A stretch of 64,000 nucleotides of DNA, taken from Ignavibacteriota bacterium. Lineage in GTDB: Bacteria > Bacteroidota > Ignavibacteria > Ignavibacteriales > Melioribacteraceae. Under the pieces are notes generated by a model. That model had not been told where the DNA came from, did no database searches, and was given only the letters and a program-made list of their open reading frames with translations. Of this stretch, positions 52,604-62,184 are shown one piece after another; the stretch's first letter is position 1, and each line of letters begins with the position of its first letter. The stretch is taken from the NCBI GenBank assembly GCA_013112585.1, contig JABFGH010000017.1, positions 35,922 through 99,921 of the forward strand. Reading direction: 5' to 3'. The position numbers and the translations under genes are program-made.

Positions 52604-52701
52604 GTCATTGCGAATCCCGATGTCCCTCAATCGGGATGTGGCAATCTCTCACTTTTTGGCAGATTGCTTCTCCGGATCAAAAACATCGGGATCGCAATGA
52701 C
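52604..52701. repeat. 98-bp palindromic intergenic repeat (GTCATTGCGA type, MITE/REP-like)
   Basis: The ends GTCATTGCGA-A-TCCCGATG and CATCGGGAT-CGCAATGAC are near-perfect inverted repeats of about 19 bp. An inner pair (GGCAATCT/AGATTGCT) and an internal ATCGGGAT also occur. The whole folds into a long hairpin. Elements with GTCATTGCGA ends are widespread in several bacterial phyla. No ORF of note is inside it. Confidence 0.75.
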
Positions 52702-53028
52702 CGGAACCAGTTTATTCAGAGGTTATTCGAAGGCTTCTATGTGAGATAATTCCGAAACACATAAGCAGTTTAATGTTTGTTAAAAATTGACCCGGAAATT
52801 ATTTTCTTGGAGAGATGTTCTACGTTTCCAATTATCCTATTAAATCTTTCTACTTAATTGCATTTTACAATCGGATAGCATATCTTATTTCATAATTATT
52901 TAACCAATCTTACTTGCAGTATTCATTCCTCGTCCGCAAATATTTACTCATTATTGAATTCTGTTCTGCAAACTAAAGTGTTATTCCTAATTAATATTTT
53001 TATAAGCTTTTAAAAATTGGAGTGCAGC

Positions 53029-53418
53029 ATGACAAACACAGAGTTATTAAAAAATGCTTATTCACTTTTCTCAGAAGGGAAAGTACCCGAAGTACTCGCG
53101 CTATTTGACCCCCAAATTGAATGGCGTGAATGCACAGGTTTTCCATTTATTGAGGGCGACGGTATTTCAGTTGGTCCCGCTGCAGTTGCGCAAGATATCT
53201 TTTCGCAAATTCCCGTTCATTATGACGGATTCAATATCCAAATAAATGAATTATTCGGTATTGGTGATAAAGTTGTAATGGTTGGATTTTATAAGGGCAA
53301 ATGGAAGGCTACCGGTAAAGAGTTTACTGCCAATGCCACTCATGTTTGGACGGTAAAAGAGAATAAGATCACACATTTTTTTCAAGCAGTTGATACTGCA
53401 GAAATTATTAGTCCTTAA
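53029..53418 (+). CDS. SnoaL-like/NTF2-fold protein
   Basis: The 129-residue protein has the NTF2/SnoaL phrasing LLKNAYSLFSEGKVPEVLALFDPQIEWRECTGFPF, YDGFNIQINELFGIGDKVVMVGFYKGKWKATGKEF, and ATHVWTVKENKITHFFQAVDTAEI. Cone-shaped proteins of this fold bind or isomerise small hydrophobic molecules. The ATG at 53029 with GGAG upstream is preferred over the TTG at 53017. It lies 29 bp before the DinB-like gene on the same strand. No specific substrate can be named. Confidence 0.88.
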   Translation: MTNTELLKNAYSLFSEGKVPEVLALFDPQIEWRECTGFPFIEGDGISVGPAAVAQDIFSQIPVHYDGFNIQINELFGIGDKVVMVGFYKGKWKATGKEFTANATHVWTVKENKITHFFQAVDTAEIISP

Positions 53419-53447
53419 ATTAAACACTAACAATAATGGAGCATAAA

Positions 53448-54017
53448 ATGAAAAATCTAAAAGTAGTTGCAGCAGCAATTTTAGCGGCATTTTTACTTTT
53501 CGGGTGCATAAGTGCAACGGAAGCACGAGATATGCCCGACTCGCATCAAGACCCTTTTATTAAAATGATACTTGGTCAAGTAGCATTTACGGAAGGCAGA
53601 ATCAGCAGTCTTGCAGAAGCAATACCTGAAGAAAAATTTAACTGGCGTCCGGATGAAGAAGTTCGTTCAACAAGTGAGCAACTTGTGCATACACTTGCAG
53701 CCGGCTACTTTATAACAAGTTTGATGGGGGGAGAAAAACCGGACCATATAACTCAAGATTTAGAGAAAACTTTAACTGCTAAATCTGATATAATGAAAAA
53801 TTTGAAAGGTTCTTTTGAGGCAGTAACAAAATTTTTAAAATCATACGATACTGCTAATTATGAAAAAATGGTTAAAACTCCGTTTGGAGAATTTACGCAA
53901 AGAAATATGATCTTAATTTTGAATAATCATTATCATGAACATCTCGGTCAGCTAATTGTCTATGCAAGGTCAAATGGTATTGTGCCGCCTTGGTCGGAAA
54001 AACCGGAAGAGCAGTAA
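53448..54017 (+). CDS. DinB-like lipoprotein
   Basis: The start ATG 53448 has GGAG upstream; an earlier ATG (53436) gives a poorer signal. The N-terminus (NLKVVAAAILAAFLLFGCISA) ends in a lipobox, so a membrane-anchored lipoprotein is predicted. The four-helix DinB fold follows: ILGQVAFTEGRISSLAEAIPEEKFNWRPDEEVRSTSEQLVHTLAAGYF and LNNHYHEHLGQLIVYARSNGIVPPW. Conserved His residues (EQLVHTL, HYHEHLGQ) could bind a divalent metal. DinB-family proteins are often thiol-dependent S-transferases. Lipoprotein localisation is unusual for the family. Confidence 0.87.
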   Translation: MKNLKVVAAAILAAFLLFGCISATEARDMPDSHQDPFIKMILGQVAFTEGRISSLAEAIPEEKFNWRPDEEVRSTSEQLVHTLAAGYFITSLMGGEKPDHITQDLEKTLTAKSDIMKNLKGSFEAVTKFLKSYDTANYEKMVKTPFGEFTQRNMILILNNHYHEHLGQLIVYARSNGIVPPWSEKPEEQ

Positions 54018-54163
54018 AAGTTATAATTATCCATGCATTCGCGGCAAAGTTATTTTGCTGCGGATGTATAATCTATCTAAATTTTTACCCCTCATATTTT
54101 TTCTCCCCTTACATTTTATCCTTATATTAAAAGTTCAACTTTTGCAAAACAATATTTTTTAAT

Positions 54164-56179
54164 ATGAATAAATTCGATTTAGTTTCATCATATAAACCAT
54201 CAGGCGATCAGCCGGAGGCGATAAAAGCATTAACAAAGGGATTGAACAATGGTGAGAAACATCAAGTGCTGCTTGGTGTTACCGGCAGCGGTAAAACTTT
54301 TACAATGTCCAACATCATTAAAGAAGTTAACAAGCCGACTTTGATTATCTCGCATAATAAAACACTTGCAGCACAGTTGTATTCCGAGTTTAAGTCTTTC
54401 TTCCCCAATAATGCTGTCGAGTTTTTTATAAGCTATTACGATTACTACCAGCCGGAAGCTTATGTTGTAAAGAAGGACCTCTACATTGAAAAAGATTTTT
54501 CCGTTAATGAAGAAATTGACAGACTAAGATTAAAAGCGACTACTTCCCTAATCGAGGGAAGAAATGATGTGATAATTGTAGCATCGGTAAGCTGTATTTA
54601 CGGAATCGGGGCTCCAGATCAATACGCAAAACAAATTTTGTTTTTGAAAAAGGGACAGGAGATTGAGCGAAAAAAATTACTTCGTCACTTAATTGATATT
54701 TACTACACTCGAAACGATGTTGAATTTACAAGAGGAACATTCCGTGCCCGCGGCGATGTTGTTGAGGTAATACCCGCTTATCAATATGAAGAAGCTGTGC
54801 GCATTGAATTTTGGGGCGATGAAATTGAACGGCTCTCAATTATTGATTCGATAACCGGTGATGTGATAAAGGAAGTTGATTCTATTCCCGTTTACCCTGC
54901 AAAATATTTTGTTACAACAAAAGAGCAGGCAAACGCAGCAATCAAAACAATTGATGCTGAACTGAAAGAAAGATTAGAAGAATTGTGGAAAGATGAAAAA
55001 TACTTAGAAGCTCAGCGGATCGAGCAGCGCACTAAATATGATATTGAGATGATTCGTGAAATTGGTTACTGCTCCGGGGTTGAAAATTATTCGCGGCACA
55101 TGGATGCACGACCTCCCGGTTCCCGCCCCGCTTGCTTGTTTGATTATTTTCCCAAAGATTACTTGCTGATAATTGATGAATCACACGTAACAATTCCGCA
55201 AATTGGAGGTATGTACAAAGGAGACCGCTCCCGCAAGGAAACGCTCGTTGAGCACGGTTTTAGGCTCCCTTCCGCATTGGATAACCGCCCGTTAAAATTT
55301 GAGGAGTTTGAATCACTTGTTAATCAAACAATTTATGTTAGCGCCACGCCGGGCGATTATGAACTTACAAAATCTGGAGGCTCATTTGTTGAACAGATAA
55401 TCCGTCCAACCGGCTTGCTTGATCCCGAAATTGAAGTGCGCCCAATTAAAGGGCAGATTGATGATTTGATTGGCGAGGTTCGTGATAGGATTGAACGGAA
55501 GGAAAGAGTTCTTGTTACAACACTCACAAAAAAGATGGCGGAAGACTTAACCGATTATCTCGATAAGCTTAATATTTTAGTGAGATATATTCACAGTGAC
55601 ATAGATGCGCTTGAGCGCGTTGAAATAATTAGAGATTTACGAATCGGCGATTTTGATGTGCTGGTTGGAGTAAACCTATTGCGCGAGGGGCTTGATCTTC
55701 CCGAGGTTTCACTCGTTGCAATTATTGATGCAGACAAGGAAGGATTTTTAAGAAGCGAGCGGTCATTAATGCAGACTGCGGGAAGAACCGCTAGAAATGT
55801 TAACGGAAAAGTTATTATGTATGCAGATAAAATTACGAACTCAATGCGTAAAACAATTGATGAAACAAATAGACGCCGCAAGGTTCAAACCGAGTACAAT
55901 AAAGAACACAACATCACTCCCAAAACAATCTTTAAAAGTGTTGAAGAGATTATGGACTCAACTTCAATTGCCGATGTACGGAAAAAAGATTCCGAGAAAG
56001 ATCAGATGACATTCTCGAAAGTTGCGGAACCGGTTATTAGGTATATGACAAACGAGCAAAAGCTGGAACTGGTTGATCAGATGAAGGAAGAAATGATTGC
56101 CGCTGCAAAAGATTTGGAGTTTGAAAAAGCCGCTGCTCTTAGAGACGAAATTGAGAAGATGCAGAAATTAATTAAATAA
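54164..56179 (+). CDS. uvrB: Excinuclease ABC subunit B
   Basis: The 671-residue UvrB is complete. Walker A is [10 protein letters not shown] (Lys44), the DNA-inserting beta-hairpin is [14 protein letters not shown] (about 88-101), and the DEAD-type box is [13 protein letters not shown]. Helicase motifs V and VI are [20 protein letters not shown] and [12 protein letters not shown]. The C-terminal UVR domain binding UvrC is [26 protein letters not shown]. It verifies damage in nucleotide excision repair with UvrA and UvrC. It is monocistronic here. The start ATG has only a weak Shine-Dalgarno. Confidence 0.98.
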   Translation: MNKFDLVSSYKPSGDQPEAIKALTKGLNNGEKHQVLLGVTGSGKTFTMSNIIKEVNKPTLIISHNKTLAAQLYSEFKSFFPNNAVEFFISYYDYYQPEAYVVKKDLYIEKDFSVNEEIDRLRLKATTSLIEGRNDVIIVASVSCIYGIGAPDQYAKQILFLKKGQEIERKKLLRHLIDIYYTRNDVEFTRGTFRARGDVVEVIPAYQYEEAVRIEFWGDEIERLSIIDSITGDVIKEVDSIPVYPAKYFVTTKEQANAAIKTIDAELKERLEELWKDEKYLEAQRIEQRTKYDIEMIREIGYCSGVENYSRHMDARPPGSRPACLFDYFPKDYLLIIDESHVTIPQIGGMYKGDRSRKETLVEHGFRLPSALDNRPLKFEEFESLVNQTIYVSATPGDYELTKSGGSFVEQIIRPTGLLDPEIEVRPIKGQIDDLIGEVRDRIERKERVLVTTLTKKMAEDLTDYLDKLNILVRYIHSDIDALERVEIIRDLRIGDFDVLVGVNLLREGLDLPEVSLVAIIDADKEGFLRSERSLMQTAGRTARNVNGKVIMYADKITNSMRKTIDETNRRRKVQTEYNKEHNITPKTIFKSVEEIMDSTSIADVRKKDSEKDQMTFSKVAEPVIRYMTNEQKLELVDQMKEEMIAAAKDLEFEKAAALRDEIEKMQKLIK

Positions 56180-56211
56180 AAATCCCGCTGCCGAAATACA
56201 AGGCGCGGGAT
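56178..56211 (-). terminator. Terminator of the sigma/anti-sigma/DUF4097 operon
   Basis: ATCCCGC (56182-56188) pairs with GCGGGAT (56205-56211). On the reverse strand the stem is followed by a T-run (TTTTTATTT). It lies 28 bp beyond the DUF4097 stop codon and overlaps the end of uvrB on the other strand. Confidence 0.75.
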
Positions 56212-56239
56212 ATGACTTACCACAAAGTATTATTTCACA

Positions 56240-57379
56240 TTACTTCATTTTTTTAATTCTAATATCAGAAGAAGTTGTTTTAAGCCGTATTTCGTGTTTG
56301 CCGCTGTTAAGCTTAAAAACTTTTTTTATCCCTCTCTCTCCTTCATTTATAGTTGATTCGGGAAAGTCGGAAACAATGTCATATCCATCCCTATCCCATT
56401 TAGTGTAAGTATCAATTTTAGCGTTGATCGTCGCCTGTGCTGTTTCCGGTATTAAAAGTTCAATTTCACCCACAGAAGTTTTGATCAAACTCTCCCCTCC
56501 TCTTGAAGGATTCAATTCTACATAAATATTGCCTGCGCTTGTAACCGCCCTTACACTACCCTTAATATTTTTAAGATCAATATTTCCGCCGTTAGTTTTA
56601 ACATCCACTTTTCCATTAGCAGCCTCAACGGAAATACTTCCGCCGTATGTATCGGCAGTAACATTTCCTTCAACATTCTGCATACTGATATTGCCGCCGT
56701 AAGTTTTTGCAGTCGCACTTCCACCCACATTCCCAAGTGAAATTTCTCCGCCGTATGTATTTACTAAAATATTAGACTCGCTGCTGCCGACAGAAATGTT
56801 ACCGCCCATAGTTTTTAATTGTGCTGACTCACCCTTAATTTCTCCCACTTGAATATTTCCGCCTCGCGTATCAACAGAAAGCTTTCCGGAGATATCTCCC
56901 GTTAAAATATTTCCGCCCATTGTTTTTATACGCAGCTCGCCCTGAACATTTCGCGTTTGAATATTTCCGCCTGCGCTGTAAAGTGAAGCGCGACCAATAA
57001 TATCATTTGAAAGCTCAAGATTGCCGGCAGTAGTTTCCAATTGCAGATGAAAATTTGCGGGTACTTTAACATAAAAGTCAATACTCTCATTCCAGCCTAA
57101 ATCCCTTGTAGTAACATAAATCTGATTACCATTCTGCTTAAATGAAACTTCATCCAAGTCGGCATCGTTTGACCCGACCAATTCAACCTTAACCTCATCT
57201 TGATCCCAAGTATCAACTATTATATTACCCGGATCAGCTTTGGCGAACAGAGTACCCCCTTTACTTACATTAAATGATTTTGTTCTATCACTTGTGTTTT
57301 CACTTGCAAATAATACACTTGCGAAACTGAATATCAGTAACAATAAAAATAATTTTTTTAGATTTTTCATTTTATTCAT
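56240..57379 (-). CDS. Exported DUF4097-family beta-helix protein
   Basis: A signal peptide (ending LFASENTSD) is followed by a DUF4097/adhesin-like right-handed beta-helix. It has about ten repeats of the form GNIxxxxxxGxxxxxTxGG, for example ELRIKTMGGNILTGDISGKLSVDTRGGNIQVGEIKGE. It is an exported structural protein of unknown role. It is translated from an 8-bp overlap with the anti-sigma gene upstream and is the third gene of an ECF sigma operon, so it is probably co-regulated by that sigma factor. The first Met or the Met at residue 4 may be the true start. Confidence 0.88.
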   Translation of the reverse strand: MNKMKNLKKLFLLLLIFSFASVLFASENTSDRTKSFNVSKGGTLFAKADPGNIIVDTWDQDEVKVELVGSNDADLDEVSFKQNGNQIYVTTRDLGWNESIDFYVKVPANFHLQLETTAGNLELSNDIIGRASLYSAGGNIQTRNVQGELRIKTMGGNILTGDISGKLSVDTRGGNIQVGEIKGESAQLKTMGGNISVGSSESNILVNTYGGEISLGNVGGSATAKTYGGNISMQNVEGNVTADTYGGSISVEAANGKVDVKTNGGNIDLKNIKGSVRAVTSAGNIYVELNPSRGGESLIKTSVGEIELLIPETAQATINAKIDTYTKWDRDGYDIVSDFPESTINEGERGIKKVFKLNSGKHEIRLKTTSSDIRIKKMK

Positions 57380-58337
57380 CCCCCTTAAGAATTGATGCCG
57401 CGCGAAGTTTTATAAAATCATTATCATCGTATGCAGCTTTTTTATTCAATACATTTTTTACAACACTGTCTAAACTTTTATCTTCTAATTTTTTATCTGC
57501 TAAAATATTTATTGCTAAAACTCTCAATCCCGAATTTACATCTTTCTCCAAAACTTCAAGTACAGCATCCCGGATCTCGGTATCAAACTTAAAATTTGAG
57601 ATTGCAGAAAGTGCTTCGCGTCTAACTGCCGGATTTTCATCAGCGAGCATTGAACTGATTAAAGCCTTTTTTACTTTTGGATCAATCTGAGCGGAAGATG
57701 CATTCAAGGAAGAGAGTGTGTTAACGGTTTTAATTCTAACACCGGGATTTTTAGTTGTGAGCAAAGCCTTTGCAAGCAGCAATTGCACTGTTTGGTCATT
57801 TATGCTGCCTTTATATTTTACGGGCTGTACTGCATCAAACACAAATTCTATCTGTCCCTTATCCGTAAAAGATTCTGAAAATCTTATGTTGGAAATGTTT
57901 AACCCACTCTTCTCAATTTCGTGCGGATTAAAATTATCCAATGATTGACCCATAAACTTTTCTTTGGCGGGGTTACTGAAAATGAAGTAGCCTATCAATA
58001 CACCGATAACCAGGGCGGCAATCCCCCCGGCTGCCGCTTGCAAGTTGAAATAAAATATTTCGGAGAACCAATCTGCTATTCTTTCCGTTAGTGAAATTTT
58101 CGGTTCGATATTTTTTACATTTCTTAAAAGCTGTTCACGCATTGAATAAAGTTCATCATCCGCAATCTGCTTCGGTCTGTTTTCAACTAAAGCGGAATGA
58201 AGTTGGCGAAGGCTTTCGAACTCACATTTAGCTTCTTCATCTTCCAGTATATAATTTTCCAGCTCAATCTTTTTTTCTTCCGATAGCTCGTTAAGAAAGT
58301 ATAGCTGAACAATTTCTTCAAATTTTTTCTTATCCAT
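57372..58337 (-). CDS. Putative anti-sigma factor with C-terminal HEAT repeats
   Basis: The N-terminal 75 residues (KKFEEIVQLYFLNELSEEKKIELENYILEDEEAKCEFESLRQLH) resemble a zinc-finger-like anti-sigma domain, but only one Cys is visible, so metal binding may be absent. A membrane helix lies at about 98-118 (AAAGGIAALVIGVLIGYFIF). The C-terminal half contains HEAT-like repeats (LLAKALLTTKNPGVRIKTVNTLSSLNASS and ALISSMLADENPAVRREALSAISNFKFD). It lies 12 bp after the ECF sigma gene, so it probably sequesters that sigma factor at the membrane. A HEAT sensor domain on an anti-sigma factor is unusual. Confidence 0.82.
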   Translation of the reverse strand: MDKKKFEEIVQLYFLNELSEEKKIELENYILEDEEAKCEFESLRQLHSALVENRPKQIADDELYSMREQLLRNVKNIEPKISLTERIADWFSEIFYFNLQAAAGGIAALVIGVLIGYFIFSNPAKEKFMGQSLDNFNPHEIEKSGLNISNIRFSESFTDKGQIEFVFDAVQPVKYKGSINDQTVQLLLAKALLTTKNPGVRIKTVNTLSSLNASSAQIDPKVKKALISSMLADENPAVRREALSAISNFKFDTEIRDAVLEVLEKDVNSGLRVLAINILADKKLEDKSLDSVVKNVLNKKAAYDDNDFIKLRAASILKGDE

Positions 58338-58349
58338 TTTAATACCGAT

Positions 58350-58928
58350 TTATTTCTCAATTACTTTTTCGAGATGAGATCTCATTTTTCTTGTCGCTAC
58401 AAATAGGTAGCGTTTAATTGTGCCTTCATTGCAGTTCATAATTTTTGCAATCTCTCTAATTTTATAATCCTGATAATATTTTAATGAGAATGCCATTCTT
58501 TGTTGTGCGGGTAATTTATTTAATGCTGAATTTATCAGTCGGGCAGAATCAGCTTGGAAAACTTGAGCATCAGTTTCTTCCTCTCCTGCAATTGTATCGG
58601 CAAGTTTAAAACTGCCCTCATTTGAATTTCCAATTTCCTTATCTATTGAATCATGTTCTAAATTTCCTTTTTTGCGCTGAAAGGAAATGCAGACGTTTGA
58701 AGTGATGCGGAAAAGCCATGTTGAAAATTCACTTTTGAACTTAAAATTTTTTAATCCCTTAAAAACACGAATGAAAACCTCCTGATAAATATCCTTAGCA
58801 TCTTCCGTATTGTTCCGGAATGAATGTGCGATGCTGAGCACCTGACGGTCGTATCTCGTTACAAGTTGTTCAAAAGCCTGCATATCTCCCCGCTGGGCAT
58901 TTTTAATTAGAATTTCGTCTTTTATCAT
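58350..58928 (-). CDS. ECF-type RNA polymerase sigma factor
   Basis: Sigma region 2 is QAFEQLVTRYDRQVLSIAHSFRNNTEDAKDIYQEVFIRVFKGLKNF, followed by FSTWLFRITSNVCISFQRKK. Region 4 contains the helix-turn-helix LPAQQRMAFSLKYYQDYKIREIAKIMNCNEGTIKRYLFVATRKMRSHL. At 192 residues it is a minimal ECF (sigma-70 regions 2 and 4 only). The start is ATG at 58928. It heads an operon with an anti-sigma factor and a DUF4097 protein, which it probably transcribes in response to an envelope signal. Confidence 0.95.
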   Translation of the reverse strand: MIKDEILIKNAQRGDMQAFEQLVTRYDRQVLSIAHSFRNNTEDAKDIYQEVFIRVFKGLKNFKFKSEFSTWLFRITSNVCISFQRKKGNLEHDSIDKEIGNSNEGSFKLADTIAGEEETDAQVFQADSARLINSALNKLPAQQRMAFSLKYYQDYKIREIAKIMNCNEGTIKRYLFVATRKMRSHLEKVIEK

Positions 58929-59026
58929 AAAATTTCTCGTTCTAATCAATTAGACTTACACAAATTCTTTTGGTTGTATCGTTTGCGAAATTAATTTAAG
59001 GAAAGATTAAATGTAATTCGATTGAT

Positions 59027-59148
59027 ATTCGGTGGGGATTCGATTTTTACTCGGTGGGAATTCGGTAGTTATTCAGTGGGCATTCTCTAAAGGAGTCCTT
59101 CGGACAGTAGTCATTTGGTGGTCATGAATTGTCATTTGTGGTCATTGG
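59027..59148. repeat. 22-bp and 10-bp tandem repeats in the gap upstream of the ECF sigma gene
   Basis: ATTCGGTGGGGATTCG and variants recur every 22 bp (59027, 59049, 59071). Right after, GTCATTTGG/GTCATGAAT/GTCATTTGT units recur about every 10 bp from 59110 to 59148. The gap of about 400 bp (58929-59330) has no credible gene and otherwise contains only AT-rich DNA and a hairpin. Confidence 0.65.
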
Positions 59149-59287
59149 AAAAAAATTATACATCTAACATTTTTGCCTATAAGCAAAAATTTTCGCTATG
59201 ATTTTTGCTTTAAAGAAAAAATTCACGAATCTATTTAATAATTTTTTTTTGAGAAATTTAAAGATTTTTCCACTCTGCCTTGTATAG

Positions 59288-59320
59288 AAACCTCCAAGGT
59301 CTTGGAGACCTTAGAGGTTT
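59288..59320 (-). terminator. Hairpin downstream of the saccharopine-dehydrogenase-like gene
   Basis: A long near-perfect stem (AAACCTCCAAGGTCT pairing with AGACCTTAGAGGTTT, 14 of 15) lies 11-43 bp after the stop codon of the reverse-strand gene. The T-run is short, so it may be a dispersed palindromic repeat used as a weak terminator. Confidence 0.5.
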
Positions 59321-59330
59321 GAAATTCATA

Positions 59331-60452
59331 TTAGTCTGCCGTGCCTATATACTTTTCCTCAATCTCCACTCCCATCTCTTTCATATCATCAAAAAATCCA
59401 ACCGGCTCTACAAAGTTTGCCTGCAAATGTAAACCGGGTTTTTTGTTTCCATCCAAATATTGTTTTATACATGCAACTACCGGAATTGCAGTTAGGGCAT
59501 ATCCATCTTCATGTGAAATTTTCATTTCAAAATTTGCGGATATCCCCTCTTTAATTCCTTCAGCATGAAGCAAAAGTTGCGTTGAATAAGGAGGAGGTGA
59601 AAATGTGTGCAATCCCCATTTGAACATTTTTGCCATTGGCATTGCAGATAGCTTTGGAAATAATTTAAAGTAGATGAACATTACCGGCATTAAAAAATAA
59701 TCTACAAACCAATTGAAACCGCCGACATAAAATCCTGCCTCTTTTAATGTTGGTATCATTTCGGGCAATTTCCTCATTTCCTCCAGCATCATTGCAGTTT
59801 CCTTCTGCACCCCAAATCTTTTGCCGAAATTAAAACTCTTCCGATTTTTGTATTCCAAATTTATCCACTCACCATTTCTATAAATTAATGGGTCATAAGT
59901 TTTAAACTCTTCAATCATTTCAAGTGCGGTATCTTCACCGAAATTCAATCCCTTCCAATTAATTTTAATAAGACTGCCGACATTTGCTTTATGAAGTTCA
60001 TCAATCTTTTCCGCGGCATATCTGATCATTGCAGCAGGTATGCCCGGATGAAATCCTCCGTCTGTGATAAAACATCTTCCGCTTTTTTCGATCTCATCTT
60101 TAATTGAATTTAACTGCATAAGTTTTAATGCCGAGTATTGAACATCGATATAATCAATGCCGCACTTGATTGCCGCCCGTGCAATGTTTTTTGTAAATTG
60201 AGATGTACTGCCGGCGGAAACTACAAAATCAGCATTGCTGAATGCTTCAATCAAACTTTCTTCATCTGCGGCATCAACTTTAATTGATGAAACTCTGCTC
60301 CCCTCAAACTCGGTGTTTAATTTATTTGCACACTCGCCTGACTTTAATGAATTTCTTCCGGCTAAAATCACACTGCCATCTGTTGACTGTAAAAAATATT
60401 TAGCGATTAAAAATCCGGTGTTGCCGCTGCCGCCGAGAATAATAATTTTCAT
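59331..60452 (-). CDS. Saccharopine dehydrogenase NADP-binding domain protein
   Basis: The Rossmann motif KIIILGGSGNTGFLIAKYFLQ opens the protein, followed by SVILAGRNSLK, VDAADEESLIEAFSNADFVVSAGS and CGIDYIDVQY, as in saccharopine dehydrogenase-like oxidoreductases. At 373 residues it is a single-chain family member. The start is the ATG at 60452 with AGAGG just upstream; an ATG 36 bases earlier lacks these features. It probably reduces a small carbonyl or imine compound with NAD(P)H. Substrate not known. Confidence 0.9.
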   Translation of the reverse strand: MKIIILGGSGNTGFLIAKYFLQSTDGSVILAGRNSLKSGECANKLNTEFEGSRVSSIKVDAADEESLIEAFSNADFVVSAGSTSQFTKNIARAAIKCGIDYIDVQYSALKLMQLNSIKDEIEKSGRCFITDGGFHPGIPAAMIRYAAEKIDELHKANVGSLIKINWKGLNFGEDTALEMIEEFKTYDPLIYRNGEWINLEYKNRKSFNFGKRFGVQKETAMMLEEMRKLPEMIPTLKEAGFYVGGFNWFVDYFLMPVMFIYFKLFPKLSAMPMAKMFKWGLHTFSPPPYSTQLLLHAEGIKEGISANFEMKISHEDGYALTAIPVVACIKQYLDGNKKPGLHLQANFVEPVGFFDDMKEMGVEIEEKYIGTAD

Positions 60453-60599
60453 ACATCCTCTCTTTTTATACAAAACTTTGCAGTGCAAAAATAAATAATT
60501 TGGATGACAAAAAGACTTTCATTTCTTATTTTGTATTAGATTTATTATATTAGTTGGCAAAATGTTAAAACATTGGAAGCAAATAAAGGCAGGAAGGCA

Positions 60600-62174
60600 A
60601 TGAAAACTCATTTCAAATTTCAAATCATTTTAACAGTTAGTTTATTTTTTGTAATTGCATTTAATTCATATGCGCAGAATGAATTTATTCAAAATTCAGT
60701 TCTGGAAAATCATATTTCGGAACTCACTTCTCAACACTTGACGAATAAGAATTTGACTATAAATTCTCTAGCAATCTCAAACCAAAAGAATAAAATTGAA
60801 TTCTCTGATGAAAAACTTGATAGTATAGTTTACTACGGGATAGGAAATCAGGGTAAAGATTCATTTACTTATGATGTTGAAGGGAAATTGTTAACTAGGT
60901 TAATACAAGAATGGAATCCTCAATTCTTGGAATGGTCAAATTTCAAAATCACAGTTTATGATTATGATAGTAATGGAAAAATGATTAGTAAAATAGAGCA
61001 ATTATGGGATACAAATGAAACTTGGGTAAATTTCTCTAGATTAACTTTCACTTATGATAACTACGGTTTTTTATCCTCCTACAAATCAGAAAACTGGGAT
61101 TCATTTTCGAGTGATTGGATAGCTGAAATGAGGCATACCTTCACAAATGATTTAAACGGTAAAATTCTAATAGATTTATATGAAAGTTGGGATACTTTTT
61201 CAAGTATTTGGACTCCATTCGATCGTCATAGCTATACCTATGATAGTAATAATAATTTATTATTTGATTTAACTGAAAATTTGAGTGACGGAAATTGGAA
61301 GAACCATAAACGTTACAGTTATGATTATGATGAAACTAACAACTTAATAAATCTGTTATACGAAATTTGGCCCACTAATGACAATAATTGGGAAATGATG
61401 TGGTTAAAAACTTACACATATGATAACAACGGAAATTTGTTATCAGAATTAAGGGAAGATTGGGATCCTTCCCTAAATAATTGGGTTGATGAATTTCGTT
61501 ATAATTATACTTACGATATAAATGGATTTCTACAAGAAGAAATCTACGAGGATTGGGATATTTTTGCTTCTAGTTGGATAAAGAACTGGCGTTATAGTTA
61601 TACTAATGATAGTGAAGGAAATATCTTAACCTCTCTATTTGAAAGGTGGCAGAATGCAACCTCAACCTGGAGGAAGTTTTATCTTGAAACTTTTACTTAT
61701 AATTCTAATAATGATTTAATAAAATTTATAAATGAAAGGTGGTCAAATTCAAGCTGGGAACCATATGTTGGTATTTTTAATTTTAATAATGCAAATTATC
61801 AATGTCATGAATTATCAGCCTACTACAGTCCCCTAACTGACATCAATGATTCAGAAAATTTAATAGATGAATATTCATTATCACAAAACTACCCTAACCC
61901 ATTTAACCCAAGTACCACAATAGAGTATTCAATTCCGAATCCGTCAGCCGACGGAGGGAAAAGTGAAATGCCAAAAGTGAAACTTGTTGTTTATGATTTA
62001 TTGGGAAGTGTTGTTCGTACTTTGGTTGATGAGCAAAAGTCTGCCGGTAAACACAAAGTTACTTTTGATGCAAGTCAACTTCCTAGCGGAGTTTATTTTT
62101 ATCAAATAAATGTTTACGCGCCGGGGCGTGCAGACAGTTTTAATCAGGTAAGAAAAATGTTAGTAGTAAAGTAA
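60600..62174 (+). CDS. Secreted T9SS protein with ten 31-residue YD/W repeats
   Basis: The start ATG 60600 follows AGGAAGGC. A signal peptide (ending NSYAQN) is followed by about ten repeats of 29-31 residues, each of the form YTYDxNGNLLxxLxExWDxxxxxWxxxxR. Examples begin at FTYDVEGKLL, YTYDSNNNLL, YTYDNNGNLL and YTYDINGFLQ. The C-terminal 85 residues are a type A T9SS sorting domain (LSQNYPNPFNPSTTIEYSI ... SGVYFYQI ... VRKMLVVK). The repeats recall the YD repeats of RHS-type proteins. An extracellular binding or adhesion role is likely. The downstream gene encodes a paralogue. Confidence 0.9.
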   Translation: MKTHFKFQIILTVSLFFVIAFNSYAQNEFIQNSVLENHISELTSQHLTNKNLTINSLAISNQKNKIEFSDEKLDSIVYYGIGNQGKDSFTYDVEGKLLTRLIQEWNPQFLEWSNFKITVYDYDSNGKMISKIEQLWDTNETWVNFSRLTFTYDNYGFLSSYKSENWDSFSSDWIAEMRHTFTNDLNGKILIDLYESWDTFSSIWTPFDRHSYTYDSNNNLLFDLTENLSDGNWKNHKRYSYDYDETNNLINLLYEIWPTNDNNWEMMWLKTYTYDNNGNLLSELREDWDPSLNNWVDEFRYNYTYDINGFLQEEIYEDWDIFASSWIKNWRYSYTNDSEGNILTSLFERWQNATSTWRKFYLETFTYNSNNDLIKFINERWSNSSWEPYVGIFNFNNANYQCHELSAYYSPLTDINDSENLIDEYSLSQNYPNPFNPSTTIEYSIPNPSADGGKSEMPKVKLVVYDLLGSVVRTLVDEQKSAGKHKVTFDASQLPSGVYFYQINVYAPGRADSFNQVRKMLVVK

Positions 62175-62184
62175 TTGGGGTAAA

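Noticed and set aside
54033..54069. Terminator after the DinB-like gene
   Set aside because: A GCGGCAAA/TTTTGCTGC hairpin exists, but there is no T-run after it, so termination is not supported.
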